Positions 26,865 to 37,999 of a stretch of DNA of 64,000 bases are shown here, one piece after another. The stretch comes from Symbiodinium kawagutii (Eukaryota > Sar > Dinophyceae > Suessiales > Symbiodiniaceae). The stretch lies in assembly GCA_009767595.1 (NCBI GenBank), contig VSDK01002217.1, forward strand, positions 66,685 to 130,684, written 5' to 3'. Positions within the stretch are counted from its first letter, which is position 1; each line of letters opens with the position of its first letter. The position numbers and the translations under genes were made by a program. The notes below the pieces were generated by a model that was not told the origin of the DNA, made no database searches, and worked only from the letters and a program-made list of their open reading frames with translations.

Positions 26865-28430
26865 GTGATGGTGAAAGGATGTCATGAGGTGATGGTTGAT
26901 GTGATGGTTATGATCATGACTCATTCTGATTGTTAGATGGTTGATTCGATGGTTGATTGGATGTTTGACTAGATATGGTTAGGTTGAAGGATGGATGTGA
27001 TGGTTCATTTGAATTTAAGTTATGATGATTATTAAAGGGTTTTGGTGATGATTTAGTTGGTTGATGAGATGATTATTGTCAATTGTGTTTATTAGATGGT
27101 TGAGTAGAAATTCTAGTTGTGGGTATTTGATTGGTTATAGTGATCATTGTCAATTATAGTGATGGATATATTTATCACTATCATGCTTATCATCACTTAA
27201 GATGCTTATTATCATTGATGGTCATCGATTATGATGATGATGATGATGTTTCGTTTCTATTACAATTACTAGATGATGGTGGCTTGATGTTTATTAGATG
27301 ATCATAATCAATTATGTTGATGACCCCATCAGCTATAATGATTATTAGTTTCTTATGATCGCCAGCGATGATGGTTGTTGGATGGTCATTATGTGATATG
27401 GTTAGTAATGATGGCTACAAACACTTATGATCAGTGGTAATGTTTATTATCAATGACCAGTTTTAATCATGATTATTCTCCAGTATGTTTGTTGGATGGT
27501 TCTTATGTGAGGATGGTCATTAGGTAGCTATGATCAACTTTTCGTCAACTATGTGTTTACCAACTAGTTATCATTAGCGGATGATACTTGTTTGATAATG
27601 GTTGTTATGCATTATGTTTTCAGCACAACTGGTGATTATAAACATCAGTTGTGAGAACTATGGTGACTGAAGCATCTGACTCAAATGGTTCGTGTTTATC
27701 AGATATAAGTGCTAGACTTCATTATAAGAATCAGTCTCAGTAGCTGTTATAAGTTATGACCATTATCACCACTATCAAAGCGCCCTTCACTATCATTTAA
27801 CATCATTGCCCATAGTGGTTTGTTGCTTGAGAGGCGCATCCAGAAACCAATACTCTCAACCCTAGTCCAACAATCATTGTCAAACCAAACATGATTCACC
27901 ATTGAGCATGACCAGCCATCATTTGACCATCATTGACTTCTCGTTTAAGCAGGGTTGACCACCACTAATCATGTAAACCATCTTTTTCAGCGGCATCAAC
28001 CATGAGCAATAAGCCATCACAATCAGAATCAAACGTCATCAACCAGTTCACTTATTCTTAGCCTCCAGAACATCATTCTGAACCACCATCATTCTAAACC
28101 AGAATAGCCACAATGGGTCGCGTTCTAGGTTTGATTTAGATATACATTTTTTGACAGTTTCACCAACCATTTGTGATATCAAGTAATGAGTCGCATTGGT
28201 AACAAAACTGTCCTAAACATACTGCAGATCATCATTCCAATACGGCTGCGGGCCAAACCCTCTACCTTCGGCATACCACCTTTAACCATTGCTTTTTGCC
28301 TATCATTGTTGGTTAGTATTACCCCCCATAAGATTGACCCATAGCCGTATGGTTTTCCCATCATTCTCAACCCATCATTGGTCGCTTGGACGGCACTTCA
28401 CAACGGTGGACTTCTGCACACGGCCACCAG

Positions 28431-28490
28431 GACCCAGGCGTTCAAGAGCTGTGCTATGCCTTGCAGAACCTACCCTGGACAAGGAACAAG
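28431..28490 (+). CDS. Unrecognised gene, exon (DPGVQELCYALQNLPWTRNK)
   Basis: Sixty bases after ACCAG at 28426-28430, reading DPGVQELCYALQNLPWTRNK, with GC donor at 28491 (AAG|GCCCCG). Phase 0 at both ends. A family B element starts 60 bases downstream. Confidence 0.6.
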
Positions 28491-28550
28491 GCCCCGGCCC
28501 GGAGATCGGCGCGACTCCCAAGGATGACGGGGTGGTTGGATGGTTGAGAT

Positions 28551-28666
28551 GTGGCTACGGGTCGATATTAACTAACCAATAATGGCGGATGAGGACCAAC
28601 AATAATGAGGAAAACAATGGTTAATGATAGGGGAACCAGGGGTACGGGGTTTTGACCCACTGCCAT
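28551..28666. mobile_element. Family B element, 5' side of intron
   Basis: GTGGCTACGGGTCGATATTA ... ACGGGGTTTTGACCCACTGC; 60 bases after the exon ending at 28490. Confidence 0.85.
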
Positions 28667-28733
28667 GTTTGGACTGGCCGGGATCAACCATTGAATCATA
28701 CTTGAGATGGTTGAGATATGTTGAGATGATCCA

Positions 28734-28836
28734 ACTCAAAATGGGGAACCCCAAAATAGTTTGGTTTATTACTACAAAATGGGGAACCCCAAGTTTCTGG
28801 ACAATTTGGGAGTACCCCTGTTTTGAGAAACACCCA
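28734..28836. mobile_element. Family A element
   Basis: AACTCAAAATGGGGAACCCC ... GTACCCCTGTTTTGAGAAAC; the GGGGAACCCC motif occurs twice, so the left arm may be duplicated. Confidence 0.65.
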
Positions 28837-29394
28837 ACCAGTTCATGCATAAATCAAAATGCTGTGATGCTTCGACGGTGGATCTCTTTGGATGTATGAT
28901 TTTGCATGGATCGTGCCCCTGGAAAAACGATTGAGGATTGGTTGAGTTGAAACTTATGGATGTTACATTACAAACCCATCCCCAAGTATCCAAAGCATGA
29001 GTCGTTGAAGGGATGGATTTACCCTGAGCCATCAACGAAGCATTATCAACTTTTTTGTGGGTCATTCAGGGTTGTTGCTGGTTTTATTTTTGTCGGTTGA
29101 CCCGTTATCGCCCTTAATGGCCAGCAAATAGAAACTAGCAATCAACCAACCAGGTGATTACCGATGATAAACCCCTTATATGATAAACCATTAGTTATCA
29201 ATAGCTAATGACCACATTTTTACCGATTAGATCATTCATAAACCTTATCCCTTAAGCATTCATAGTCAATTATTCAAGTTACATTCTCTCATCAATAACC
29301 CTTACTGTCGATTATCAATCACAAATTAGCTACTTCTCGCGGTCTGTATTTGACTGACGACTATATAAACACCACTAACCATCAACCAACCCCT

Positions 29395-29760
29395 GTTGTT
29401 ACCCGTGGTTGATCAAACCCTATCATGGTTGAATCTATCATTAAACCCTATTAATCCCAATAAAATCCTTACTATAATAGGATTAAACCGTATCCGTAGT
29501 ACTAAGCTCTATTAAACCCTGAAATTAAACCCTGTTGTTAGACCCTGTTAGATTTTACTAACAGGATTTAACCCTATTTAGACCCTAATTTTGACCTTAT
29601 TCTTAACCTATTAACCCTCTTATTCACCCCATGAAACCTTATTATCCCTTCGAAATTCTTAAACTGAAGCTATTATTAATTCACCCCATTACTATGATGA
29701 AACCCCATTACACTATGTTATCATTAAACCTCTTATTCACTTCATTAAACTTTGTAAAAC
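29395..29760. repeat. Degenerate (ATT)AAACCCT-rich tract
   Basis: Many imperfect TAAACCCT and related words on the + strand, similar to the complement of the plant-type telomere repeat TTTAGGG but too degenerate to call a telomere. It lies in the 3' half of the intron before 29960. Confidence 0.4.
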
Positions 29761-29761
29761 C

Positions 29762-29789
29762 CTTCAGCTGAAGCTTCAGGATCCTGAAG
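29762..29789. repeat. Two abutting palindromes
   Basis: CTTCAGCTGAAG (29762-29773) is followed directly by CTTCAGGATCCTGAAG (29774-29789); both are perfect. Confidence 0.85.
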
Positions 29790-29959
29790 GTCACTATGGT
29801 TAAGGATTAGGTCATTCATAATAGGTCAATATTTATCCATAAATGATGGACCAATGGTTGAGTATGAACCAATAAAAACCAATAAATATTCAATAGATAA
29901 ATGTCCATCAATAAATATTGATATGACCCAATGGTTGAACCATTCCTCCAGCCCGGCAG

Positions 29960-30038
29960 GCGCGCCTCGAGCTGCCGGTCTTCGCGTTGCCGGACGCGCG
30001 CGCGGTGACGCTGCTCAGCGCGCGGGCATCGGGCGAGG
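29960..30038 (+). CDS. Unrecognised gene, exon (ARLELPVFALPDARAVTLLS)
   Basis: Acceptor CCGGCAG before 29960 and donor AGG|GTGAGG bound a very GC-rich exon reading ARLELPVFALPDARAVTLLS then ARASGE, ending phase 1. Joining to 30710 completes a Gly codon. Confidence 0.6.
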
Positions 30039-30072
30039 GTGAGGAGGACGGGTGGTGGGAACGGGTGCTAGG

Positions 30073-30140
30073 CCCTGGTTGGTCCTGGTGGGTTGGTCCT
30101 GGTGGGTTGGTCCTGGTGGGTTGGTTGGTTGGTTGGTTGG
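30073..30140. repeat. 15-bp (GGTTGGTCCTGGTGG) repeats
   Basis: Three to four units plus (GGTT)n right after the exon ending at 30038; another example of GT-rich sequence at the 5' end of an intron. Confidence 0.9.
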
Positions 30141-30554
30141 CAGGTTGGAAGATGATGGTTGAATGGTAGCTTAGCATCCAACCAAGGTGTGTCGGTTGGT
30201 TGGTTGCAAGGTGATACGTTGATGGGTTAGTGATGGGTTGGTGTACTTTGCTTGGATGGTGGTTCATGTTGGTTGATGGTTCATTAGTGAGTTGGGAGAT
30301 GTTGAAAGATGTTGGGAGATGTTGGTTGCTAATTGATGGTGATGGTGAATTGTGAACCACTCCAAGGATTGTTGGTTTGGTGAAGATCGATGTGCTCGAA
30401 GTGTTTCATTTCCTATGGTCAAACCGATGATGGTTGGCTGAATGGTTGACCTAAAGGTGAAGTATTTTAAACTACGGCTAATCTGCTTGACCATCGCCTA
30501 CTGAAGGATTGACGATACACCGCAGTTGCTAAATAGTTCATGCTTGATGCTGAT

Positions 30555-30670
30555 ATGGCTATGGGTCAAAACCATGTACCCCTGGTTCACATATCATTAA
30601 CCATTCTTTTCCCCATTATCTTTGCTTATCATCCACGGTTGTTGGTTGGGTAATATTGATCCATAGCCAG
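30555..30670. mobile_element. Family B element, reverse, 3' side of intron
   Basis: TGGCTATGGGTCAAAACCAT ... GGTAATATTGATCCATAGCC, the reverse orientation; ends 40 bases before the exon at 30710. Confidence 0.85.
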
Positions 30671-30709
30671 TGGCAAATGTTTGATTCAGTGATCCTTGGC
30701 ACCAGCCAG

Positions 30710-30789
30710 GTGTTTCAAAATGGTGTGCCTCTCGCCTCCAAGCATGGGGGGGCCGGTTCAGCAAGATCACCGCCGCTTCAGCATCGACA
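30710..30789 (+). CDS. Unrecognised gene, exon (VSKWCASRLQAWGGRFSKIT)
   Basis: Acceptor CAGCCAG before 30710 and donor GTATCA at 30790. The phase set by the previous exon gives VSKWCASRLQAWGGRFSKIT then AASAST. A reverse family B element ends 40 bases upstream. Confidence 0.55.
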
Positions 30790-30956
30790 GTATCAATATG
30801 GTTAACATCATCAAAATCACCATCAACCGTCCATCAACATCCATCAACATCATTAACCTCCTCAAACCACAATCATTAACCATGGTTAAACCACTGTTCC
30901 AGCCATCATTTCCATCACAATCCTCCCCTCAACCGGTCGTCCGGGCTCGCTGGCAG

Positions 30957-31044
30957 GAGTCGTCCGGCTGCAGCTTCTGCGTGAGTTTGCTTGGACAAGA
31001 GACCAAGTTGGCCGAGGCCCTCCGGGCAGATCCGGCCTCTCGAA
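30957..31044 (+). CDS. Unrecognised gene, exon (LLGQETKLAEALRADPASR)
   Basis: Acceptor TGGCAG before 30957; reads ESSGCSFCVSLLGQETKLAE then ALRADPASR in phase 0. The frame reaches TGA at 31046-31048, so either a GC donor at 31045 ends the exon or this is a gene end. A GTGAGT inside (30981) is an alternative donor. A family B element begins within 7 bases. Confidence 0.45.
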
Positions 31045-31049
31045 GCTGA

Positions 31050-31152
31050 GTTGGGTATGGGTCAATATTAACCATCAATATTAAGCAACAATAGTAGGGA
31101 AAACAATGGTTAATGATGGGAATCAGGGGTACAGGGTTTTGACCCATGGCCA
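31050..31152. mobile_element. Family B element, at the donor of an exon
   Basis: GTTGGGTATGGGTCAATATT ... CAGGGTTTTGACCCATGGCC; begins within about 7 bases of the predicted end of exon 30957-31044. Confidence 0.85.
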
Positions 31153-31430
31153 GTTGTTGTAAATCACCAGCTGTTTCGCAGCTGGGGGTGGTGATTCTAA
31201 AGAGCTGGAGCGACAATCATCGATGATCAGCCATTATTCTCATCTGCTACCAACCGTGATTCACCATGACTTTGGCCATTTTCAAAGCTTTATCAGCTGT
31301 GATCTTTTGCTAGTAACCATTAACCCAGTCATCAAGTATATAGGTCTACCCTTGCCACTCACCTGGCTGTTCGCTCGTCAGCTGGTTTCAACCGGCTTTA
31401 CCCCCCTAGAATGTCCCGCTCCGTTTCTAG

Positions 31431-31473
31431 GTGGTGCGAGCATGGGGATCCCAGTCGATGATAGCGAGAGATG
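31431..31473 (+). CDS. Candidate exon (GASMGIPVDDSER)
   Basis: A strong acceptor (CTCCGTTTCTAG) precedes this short segment. In the phase left by the exon ending at 31044 it reads GASMGIPVDDSER. Donor ATG|GTGATT is plausible. It is very short and has no recognised homology. Confidence 0.35.
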
Positions 31474-32779
31474 GTGATTGTTCAGGATGGTTAATGATGA
31501 GAGATGATGATCGATGAGCTGCTCAATACCATGTAGTGGTTAATGATGACCAACGATTGTTCATAATGGTGAATGATGTTTGACGACCCTTAATACCATG
31601 GCTAACGAATGCTTACCTATCGTCAATGTTTAATGATGGACAGTGATGATGATGGCGAATCTAATTCGCAACAAGACTAAGAATTGTGAAGCCCGCTGCC
31701 ACGTCAGGCCTTGCTGAGCTTGGGCTCCAACTTGTTCAGTTGGTCCATAGGCGGGTGGCCATGGGTGACCTATGCGATGATCACGGCAGCCGTTGCAGGG
31801 CACAGATTTCCGTTCAAATCGCGTGATTTTTGTTGTTTTGGAGTGGGGTCTCCAGTGATTTTTCCATTGAAATGGAGTGTTTTGTAGGGAGTCTCCAATG
31901 TATTGTAGTGGAAAATCCATTCACATCTGGAAATTGCATTCCCGGATTGGATGACTGCTAGTGACAGGATTATCCAATGTATTGCAGTGTTGTTTGCTGC
32001 TTCCGCAGACACCTGGTGACAGCAACAAAGATGGGTCGGTCCATGAACCGTGTTGCGTGTGAACCCACAATTTAGAGCTTGTTTCCCTTGCATGGGATTG
32101 CGAAAATGCCCAGTAAGCATTGATCATTGACCAAATACAACTAGATATCCGCTTGGTAATGGATGATTACTAGGCGCAACTATGCCTGCTTGATAGTGGT
32201 AACCATCAGTGGCATGGTTATTGTCAACCACTTTACACAAACGTCAGATTAATCCTCATGACTGGGATTTGCAGTTGGGGCCGTAACTGGAACATAAGTT
32301 ATAAGCCTATGAGGTGGCTTATAGCCATTTATAGACAGGGTTAGTCACCACCTACTATATAAGTAGGGTTGCACACCCAAGTAGCAATCAGTTGACCCAA
32401 CATAGATGGCACGAACCCGCCGGCTCTCAGCTTTAGCAATTCACAGCGAGCTTACCAGTGGCAGGGTTGAATTATCGCCAGTATCACTGCTGTTCCACTC
32501 AGCTGAACTTTTAAGGCTTTATGTTTATCTTTTTTGCATTTCTTGGATTTTACTTCGAATATACACCAGTTTTCCATGTTTTGACTGTACATCAATGCTG
32601 TGTTCAGGTCGGATTCTGGGAATATCGAACTGGTTTTTGTTGGTTGTTGATGGTCACCACCTGAACCAACCACGGCTCTACTCTGGTAGGTCTGGAAGCC
32701 TTGCAAAGACAAGACTTGGCCACTGTGGCGGCTGGGCTGCTGGTGAGTTGGGTAGCTCACGTGTGGGGAAAAATATTTT

Positions 32780-32880
32780 GGATTTGAGTCTGTTGAGTTG
32801 GGTTGAGCAAGTTGGGTCTGGGTTGAGTTGGTTGAGTCAGTTGAGTTGGTTGAGTCGGTTGAGTTGGGTCGAGCATTTGG
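32780..32880. repeat. GTTGAGTTGG/GTTGAGTCGG minisatellite
   Basis: Degenerate 9-10 base units. They leave several frames open on both strands, which explains apparent reading frames in 32406-33260. Confidence 0.85.
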
Positions 32881-32991
32881 TGTGTTGCTTGAGTTTGCCT
32901 TGACCGTTGGGTTTGAGCCTTGGTTGGGTTGGTGCCAGCGTTCGTTCGAGCGTCGAGTTGTGCGGTGGAATTCTCCACCTAGCCTTGGGAG

Positions 32992-33054
32992 GGATCGCCC
33001 CGAGGGACGGCAAGCACTGGACATGGCACCGCGTGTTCCCTGGCGATCCCTTGG
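32992..33054 (+). CDS. Candidate exon (DRPEGRQALDMAPRVPWRSL)
   Basis: GC-rich island after GGGAG at 32987-32991, reading DRPEGRQALDMAPRVPWRSL in one frame and GIAPRDGKHWTWHRVFPGDP in another. Splice sites are weak and the frame is uncertain. Confidence 0.3.
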
Positions 33055-33274
33055 GTTGCTATCATGGATCGAGGCTTCAGAGTCAGAGACCAGTTCAGAT
33101 GGTCAGTGGTTGCATTGGGGTTCTAATCTCAAGGCCTCCACGGCAAAGTGTGCATTGCAGATATGCGTTAACAGACTATTTAGTGCACCAAGGATCTCGA
33201 CCATTCTTCAAACCAACCTTGAAGATACAGAGCTGAGAATCTTTGATCCAATTGGATGATTTACTAGCTGGTGA

Positions 33275-33365
33275 TTCTCAGGGGAGCGATGAGGGTCGCC
33301 AGGGGTATCACGTTCAATCCCGCTGTAAAGGGGGAGCGATTCAGAGCTACAGGGAGCGGTGAAAC
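33275..33365. repeat. Diverged repeat pair E, copy 1
   Basis: GGAGCGATGAG, TCGCCAGGGGTATC, CAATCCC and GGGAGCG..GGTG words appear in the same order as at 55850-55945. Confidence 0.45.
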
Positions 33366-33392
33366 CACTGCTGCTGCCCCGGCTGCTGCGAG

Positions 33393-33497
33393 GTCCTGGA
33401 CTGCTGTCGCCCGGGTGCCTTTCGCCAAGACGTGAGCGGTTTCTGCGCGCACTTGGAGCGGCTGCGCTGGACCGAGCTTAGTGAGGAGCTTTGGGGC
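33393..33497 (+). CDS. Unrecognised gene, exon (VLDCCRPGAFRQDVSGFCAH)
   Basis: Acceptor GCTGCTGCGAG before 33393; reads VLDCCRPGAFRQDVSGFCAH then LERLRWTELSEELWG. A GC donor at 33498 keeps phase 0. The 585-base intron to 34083 is the cleanest example of the GT-rich/CA-rich two-half layout. Confidence 0.55.
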
Positions 33498-34082
33498 GCC
33501 TCCACAAGTGGTTGGCTCGGGGGATGGTTGGGAATGGTTGGGAGTGGTTTAACAAGGGGGAAATCATGGCTGGTAGTCATGGAGAATGGGTAATCAAATC
33601 GTGGCTGGTAGTGATGGATTATGAATAAAAAATTGGTGGATAATGGCTGTAGTGGTTGATAATGGTTGAGAATGGGTAAGGATGATGGTTGGGAGTGGTT
33701 TTTAGTTGATTGTGGTTTATGATTGTTTCTGGTGGTTTGCGACGAGAAGTGTTTCTGGATCATGATGGTTGACAATGGTTTGTAGAGTTGTTTTGTGATA
33801 GTGGTTTATTGTATACACAACCGCTTTCCTGGTATCCCATACGGCTCCCCACCACGTTTTCCAATTCGCCATCGAACTAACCATCAAACCAACCATTGTT
33901 TAAGCACCGCACCCCTAGAATCAACCATGGATCATTGTACTTCATTATATAGCAATATAGTTATAAGATGTTATAAACCACAGATCAACCATTCGCTTAA
34001 GCAGCTCATCAATCGACGCCATCCAACCATTCCTACCAAGTCATCAAACGAAACCATCTGAAACTCACCATGGGACCTTCAG

Positions 34083-34211
34083 ACCATGCGTTTGTCAGGG
34101 CCATCAGCTCGCCTCACCGCACCGTGGCCCCAGGAGATCTCGGTGTCACCCCACCTGGCAGCAGTGAAGAACGCCTTGAAGAGCGCAAGCCCTGGCGAGG
34201 GACACGTGGAG
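34083..34211 (+). CDS. Unrecognised gene, exon (TMRLSGPSARLTAPWPQEIS)
   Basis: Acceptor GACCTTCAG before 34083 and donor GAG|GTTGAG at 34212 bound 129 bases (43 codons): TMRLSGPSARLTAPWPQEIS, then VSPHLAAVKNALKSASPGEG, then HVE. Phase 0 at both ends, matching 33393-33497. Confidence 0.6.
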
Positions 34212-34951
34212 GTTGAGGTTGGGGAGGGGGAAAGCGGGGTGGGGAATGGTCAGCATGGTGGGTGATAGCTGGTGATAGTGGATGATAGTGGCTGATGATG
34301 GGTGATAGCTGATGATGATCAAAATCCTAGGTGAAATGATCGTGGATCATAGGTGAATGATGGCGCTTAATCTTAGATTGGCACTCGCGGTCGTCCACCC
34401 CCAGCACGCATGCAGAGGCGATGGTTAATCAATCTAAAGTGCAATGATGGGTAGTTCAATGGTTAATTAGTGAATGATGGTTGGTTAATCATGGTTAAAT
34501 GATGGTTAGTGGCAAAACAGGTTGTGGACTGATTGGTTGGATGGTTGATGATGCTTACATGGTGGAAAGTGGAATGATGGTGAGGTGAATGGTTGGTAAA
34601 TATGGTTGAACAAAGGGGAAAAGCCGGCAATCACCCGCAAAAAGCGGTTGGTTATACTTGTTATTGATGGTTAAATTGTGGTTGATCAGCCATTTGTGCA
34701 ATGAAGATGATGGTTGAAAGCATGGTTGATTTCTGATTCATGATGTGGGTTTCATGAATAGCCATGGTGAACGATGGTTGATGATGGTTAAAGAGTGGTT
34801 CATGAGGTGTTAATCATCATTCACGCCTAATTTGTGGCTTGAAAAAGACCATTTTATTGGTCATTGTTCATGAACATGATAGTCATTGTTATCATTGTTC
34901 AAAGGAAGTTTAGTTACGAAGTGCGGAACTTCCGTGTTACGAAGATTTGAA

Positions 34952-35270
34952 AAGATCTCAAAAGAAATAGATCTCAAAAGGAATAGATCTCAAAAGAAAT
35001 ACATCTCAAAAGAAATAGATCTCAAAACAAATAGATCTCAAAAGAAATACATCTCAAAAGAAATACATCTCCAAAGGAAAAAGATCTCAAAAGGAATAGA
35101 TCTCAAAAGAAATACATCTCAAAAGAAATAGATCTCAAAAGAAATAGATCTCCAAAAAAATACATCTCAAACGAAAAAGATCTCAAAAGAAATCTCAAAG
35201 GAAAAAGATCTCAAAAGAAATAGATCTCAAAAGAAATAGATCTCAAAAGGAATAGATCTCAAAAGTTCCG
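34952..35270. repeat. 16-bp tandem array (GATCTCAAAAGAAATA)
   Basis: About 19 to 20 copies of a 16-base unit with small variants (GGAATA, ACATCTC, CCAAAGG). The array is bounded by TTCCG-containing sequence on both sides (CTTCCG near 34930 and GTTCCG near 35265). It is purine-rich on the + strand. Confidence 0.9.
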
Positions 35271-35460
35271 ATTTTTTTCTCTTGGAGTATGTGCAACTGC
35301 TCCCTTTGATGATAGACAATGCCTTACGATTGCTGCTGCATGGGGATGGGATGATAACGACTATTGAACGGATGATAAGGGATACTAAGCAGGTGGGTGT
35401 AACCTTGTGAAATCAACGCTGTACTAGTATCAGGTTGAATCTACTCTGCTCTACGTGGAC

Positions 35461-36170
35461 CTACTCTGATAGGAAGACAGTGGATAGGCGGATAGGAAAG
35501 TAGCATGGCCGGCCATTTCTTGTTTTTTCAGACCCCTGCAGAGATTTAGAGCTGGTGATGATCTCTCGCACGAAAATAAGATACGCATCCATCACAAATC
35601 GTAGCGAAAGCACCGCTGACTCATTGTTGCCTTTCAGCAGCAAACAGCATCTCATTCTTTGTTCGTGGGTGGACTCCTAGTTCTGGACAGCATCCAATCC
35701 TTATTTTTTTGTATGCATATTTCAACATTTTACATGAATGAACACTCTCTTTCTGAGATGGTTCCCGACCGCCTCAAGTAAGCCTCAAGTTCCCATTGCT
35801 GCAATCCCATGCGATCCCAAAAATACCCTGTTCACTCCATGGCCCGTAGGTCTTTGCAAGTATCATGGTCGCGGGCCCTCAGTGGGGAAAGCAGTCCGCT
35901 TCAGCCCCCAGGGCTTTAGCAAGGTTCATCCTCCTCGTCATCACCATCATCAGGATAATCACTCCATTTTTTGAGGCAAAAGATAACAGATCACCAGGTT
36001 CATCACTACCGTTCTTTTCTTTGCGCACATGTTGTGTTCCTTTGATCTTTGCCAGCCTTGCATCTAGTTTTCGTTCCTTCTCCGTGGCCTCAAGATTTAG
36101 CAGCTCTTGGATCGCAGATTCCCAAGTCAGAAGGGATGTTTCCAGAAAAGGTGTGATGATAGCATCCGGT
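35461..36170 (-). pseudogene. Decayed coding relic, - strand, unknown family
   Basis: Read on the - strand, 36170 to 35930 contains PFLETSLLTWESAIQELLNL, EATEKERKLDARLAKIKGTQ and an acidic stretch DYPDDGDDEEDEP in a shifted frame, and 35655 to 35461 contains NNESAVLSLRFVMDAYLIFV. These look like protein but frames change and stops intervene. The segment lacks the GATGGTT words of nearby introns. It may be a degraded transposon or retrogene; no family was recognised. Confidence 0.35.
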
Positions 36171-37275
36171 GGTCAACTAGTTTGGGTGTACAAGGCAACG
36201 GGAATCAATCCTGTGCCCAAAGTCCCGACCAAAGACTGAGCAGGTGTTTTGGGGTTTGATCCTCGCAATTCGTGGAGACAATTTTTTTCAGTGCTGGTCC
36301 ATCCCTTGATGTAAATACAGGCTAGTGTTTGTTCATGGTTGTCACCCTTTGTGAAGAGTGGTTGTTCATATTGGTTTCAATGATGGTTCATCATCAATAT
36401 TGTAACAATCATGACGACTTGTTCATTCCTGGGTACTGCTTTCATCTGGACCGTAGGTGACCCCCCCAGCCGGTTCAGAAATACCAGGTAACCAAGCCCA
36501 CCTTGTGAGCTGGTTCATTGAGGTTATCAACTCCAGCGAATAAGCCCAATCAGTGATATGTATGGCTCATGACTGGCAGTTCTAGCAGGCACTGTTGTTT
36601 ACTTGAGCTGCTTCTGGATTAGCTCACCAGTCATTTGTAACCACTGCTGTATCGTAGCCCCGCGGCCCTTATCGTTGGGAGCTAACCTGGGGGGCTCAGC
36701 AGCTACCACGTTGTCCTGAGACTGTGAGCACCACAGTGGCTGAGTGCCATGTCTGGGGTGCTCAGCCGGCGCCACCAGCTGTCAATGCTGAACGTTTAGT
36801 AAATCATCAACTAGCGATGGGTGAGTAAGTTGACTACTCATCAACTATTGAGGGTTAATCATGCTCAACTGTTGACTAAGTTGACCAATCACAACTAGTT
36901 CATTATTAACAGTTGATCATTGACAGATGATCAACTTCGTCAACTGTGAATGATCAATTGTTGGCTAAGTTGACTTTTGACAAAAAGTTCAACATGAAGA
37001 ACTAGTTGTTGATCAAGTGTTGGTACAGAGTTGATCAATTACGAATGATTCCAAGCAGATAGTTGGTTCGTAGTACGTAGCAATCATTGTAGGTGCACAA
37101 ATAGTTGTTGATGATGTAAGGTCGATTCTCCCATCTAGAGTTGTTTGGATGATATATCATTCTGATAAGACATCATATTGAGATTTTCTGGCAACTGCTG
37201 ATCACAATGCAAGTTCCACCCCTTGTTGATTCGGAGCATGCATTGGTCGATCAGAGATGGAGTAGCAATTACAAA

Positions 37276-37379
37276 TGGTGGTTTCTTAAAATGGGGGCAC
37301 CCAAAGAATAGTTGGTTCACTACTATAAATGACAATTGTTGGATGATTCAGGGGTACCCCTCTTTTGAGAAGCACCCAA
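37276..37379. mobile_element. Family A element
   Basis: ATGGTGGTTTCTTAAAATGG ... CCCCTCTTTTGAGAAGCACC around TAGTTGGTTCACTACTATAA. Confidence 0.8.
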
Positions 37380-37999
37380 TGGTGTTCGATGCATTTTCAA
37401 TGATGGGTCTACTTTCAACGCCAACTGTCTGGGCAATTCAGCGAGATGGAGCAGCAGTATCAACGAGAGCCGTTGCTGACAATTGTGACTTGAAAAGAAA
37501 TGGCATGGGTGAGCAACGGTTCGTGGAACAGCAAATGTTTCCAGCAGTGCAAGCGGCCAAAGCATCTTCCGAAAAAGGTGAAATCAAGTGTTGTTCGGGA
37601 GGCAAAAAACCCAGGTTCGTTTTTTTCCCAATTTTGACACACAGATAGATGTTTGGGTTCAAAACACAAAAACTCATCCAAAGGCAAAGTCTGTGACCAT
37701 TCCACGCTGCATTCATGATGAACGCAGCCAGCTGTCCGGAGGGCAGTAACCAGCCGATCCTATGAAGGGCTCGTGGTGCCCAGGAACCAGAGATGCATTT
37801 CAGTGATGAAGATGTGGGTTGCTTGAAGTCGGGGTGCTAAGGGGGTCAAGGGTAAGGAAGATGATCGATCGGAGGACATGTACATGGATCAGTTGACATT
37901 GACGGTTTGCACCAAGATGGTTGATTGGTTGGGCCATCCCCTGGTGTAAACATGCTTGAATGCTTGTGGACTGAGAGAACGCGGAACCCCCCAACACAA

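Noticed and set aside
32406..33024. 165-codon + and 190-codon - strand overlapping frames
   Set aside because: Largely a GTTGAGTTGG minisatellite; both strands open at once, low-complexity peptides. Only the GC-rich island near 32992 was kept as a weak exon candidate.
36655..36785. Possible repeat pair with 53090-53215 (GCTCAGC..GGTGCTCAGCC)
   Set aside because: Only short GC-rich words are shared; could not be aligned convincingly by eye.
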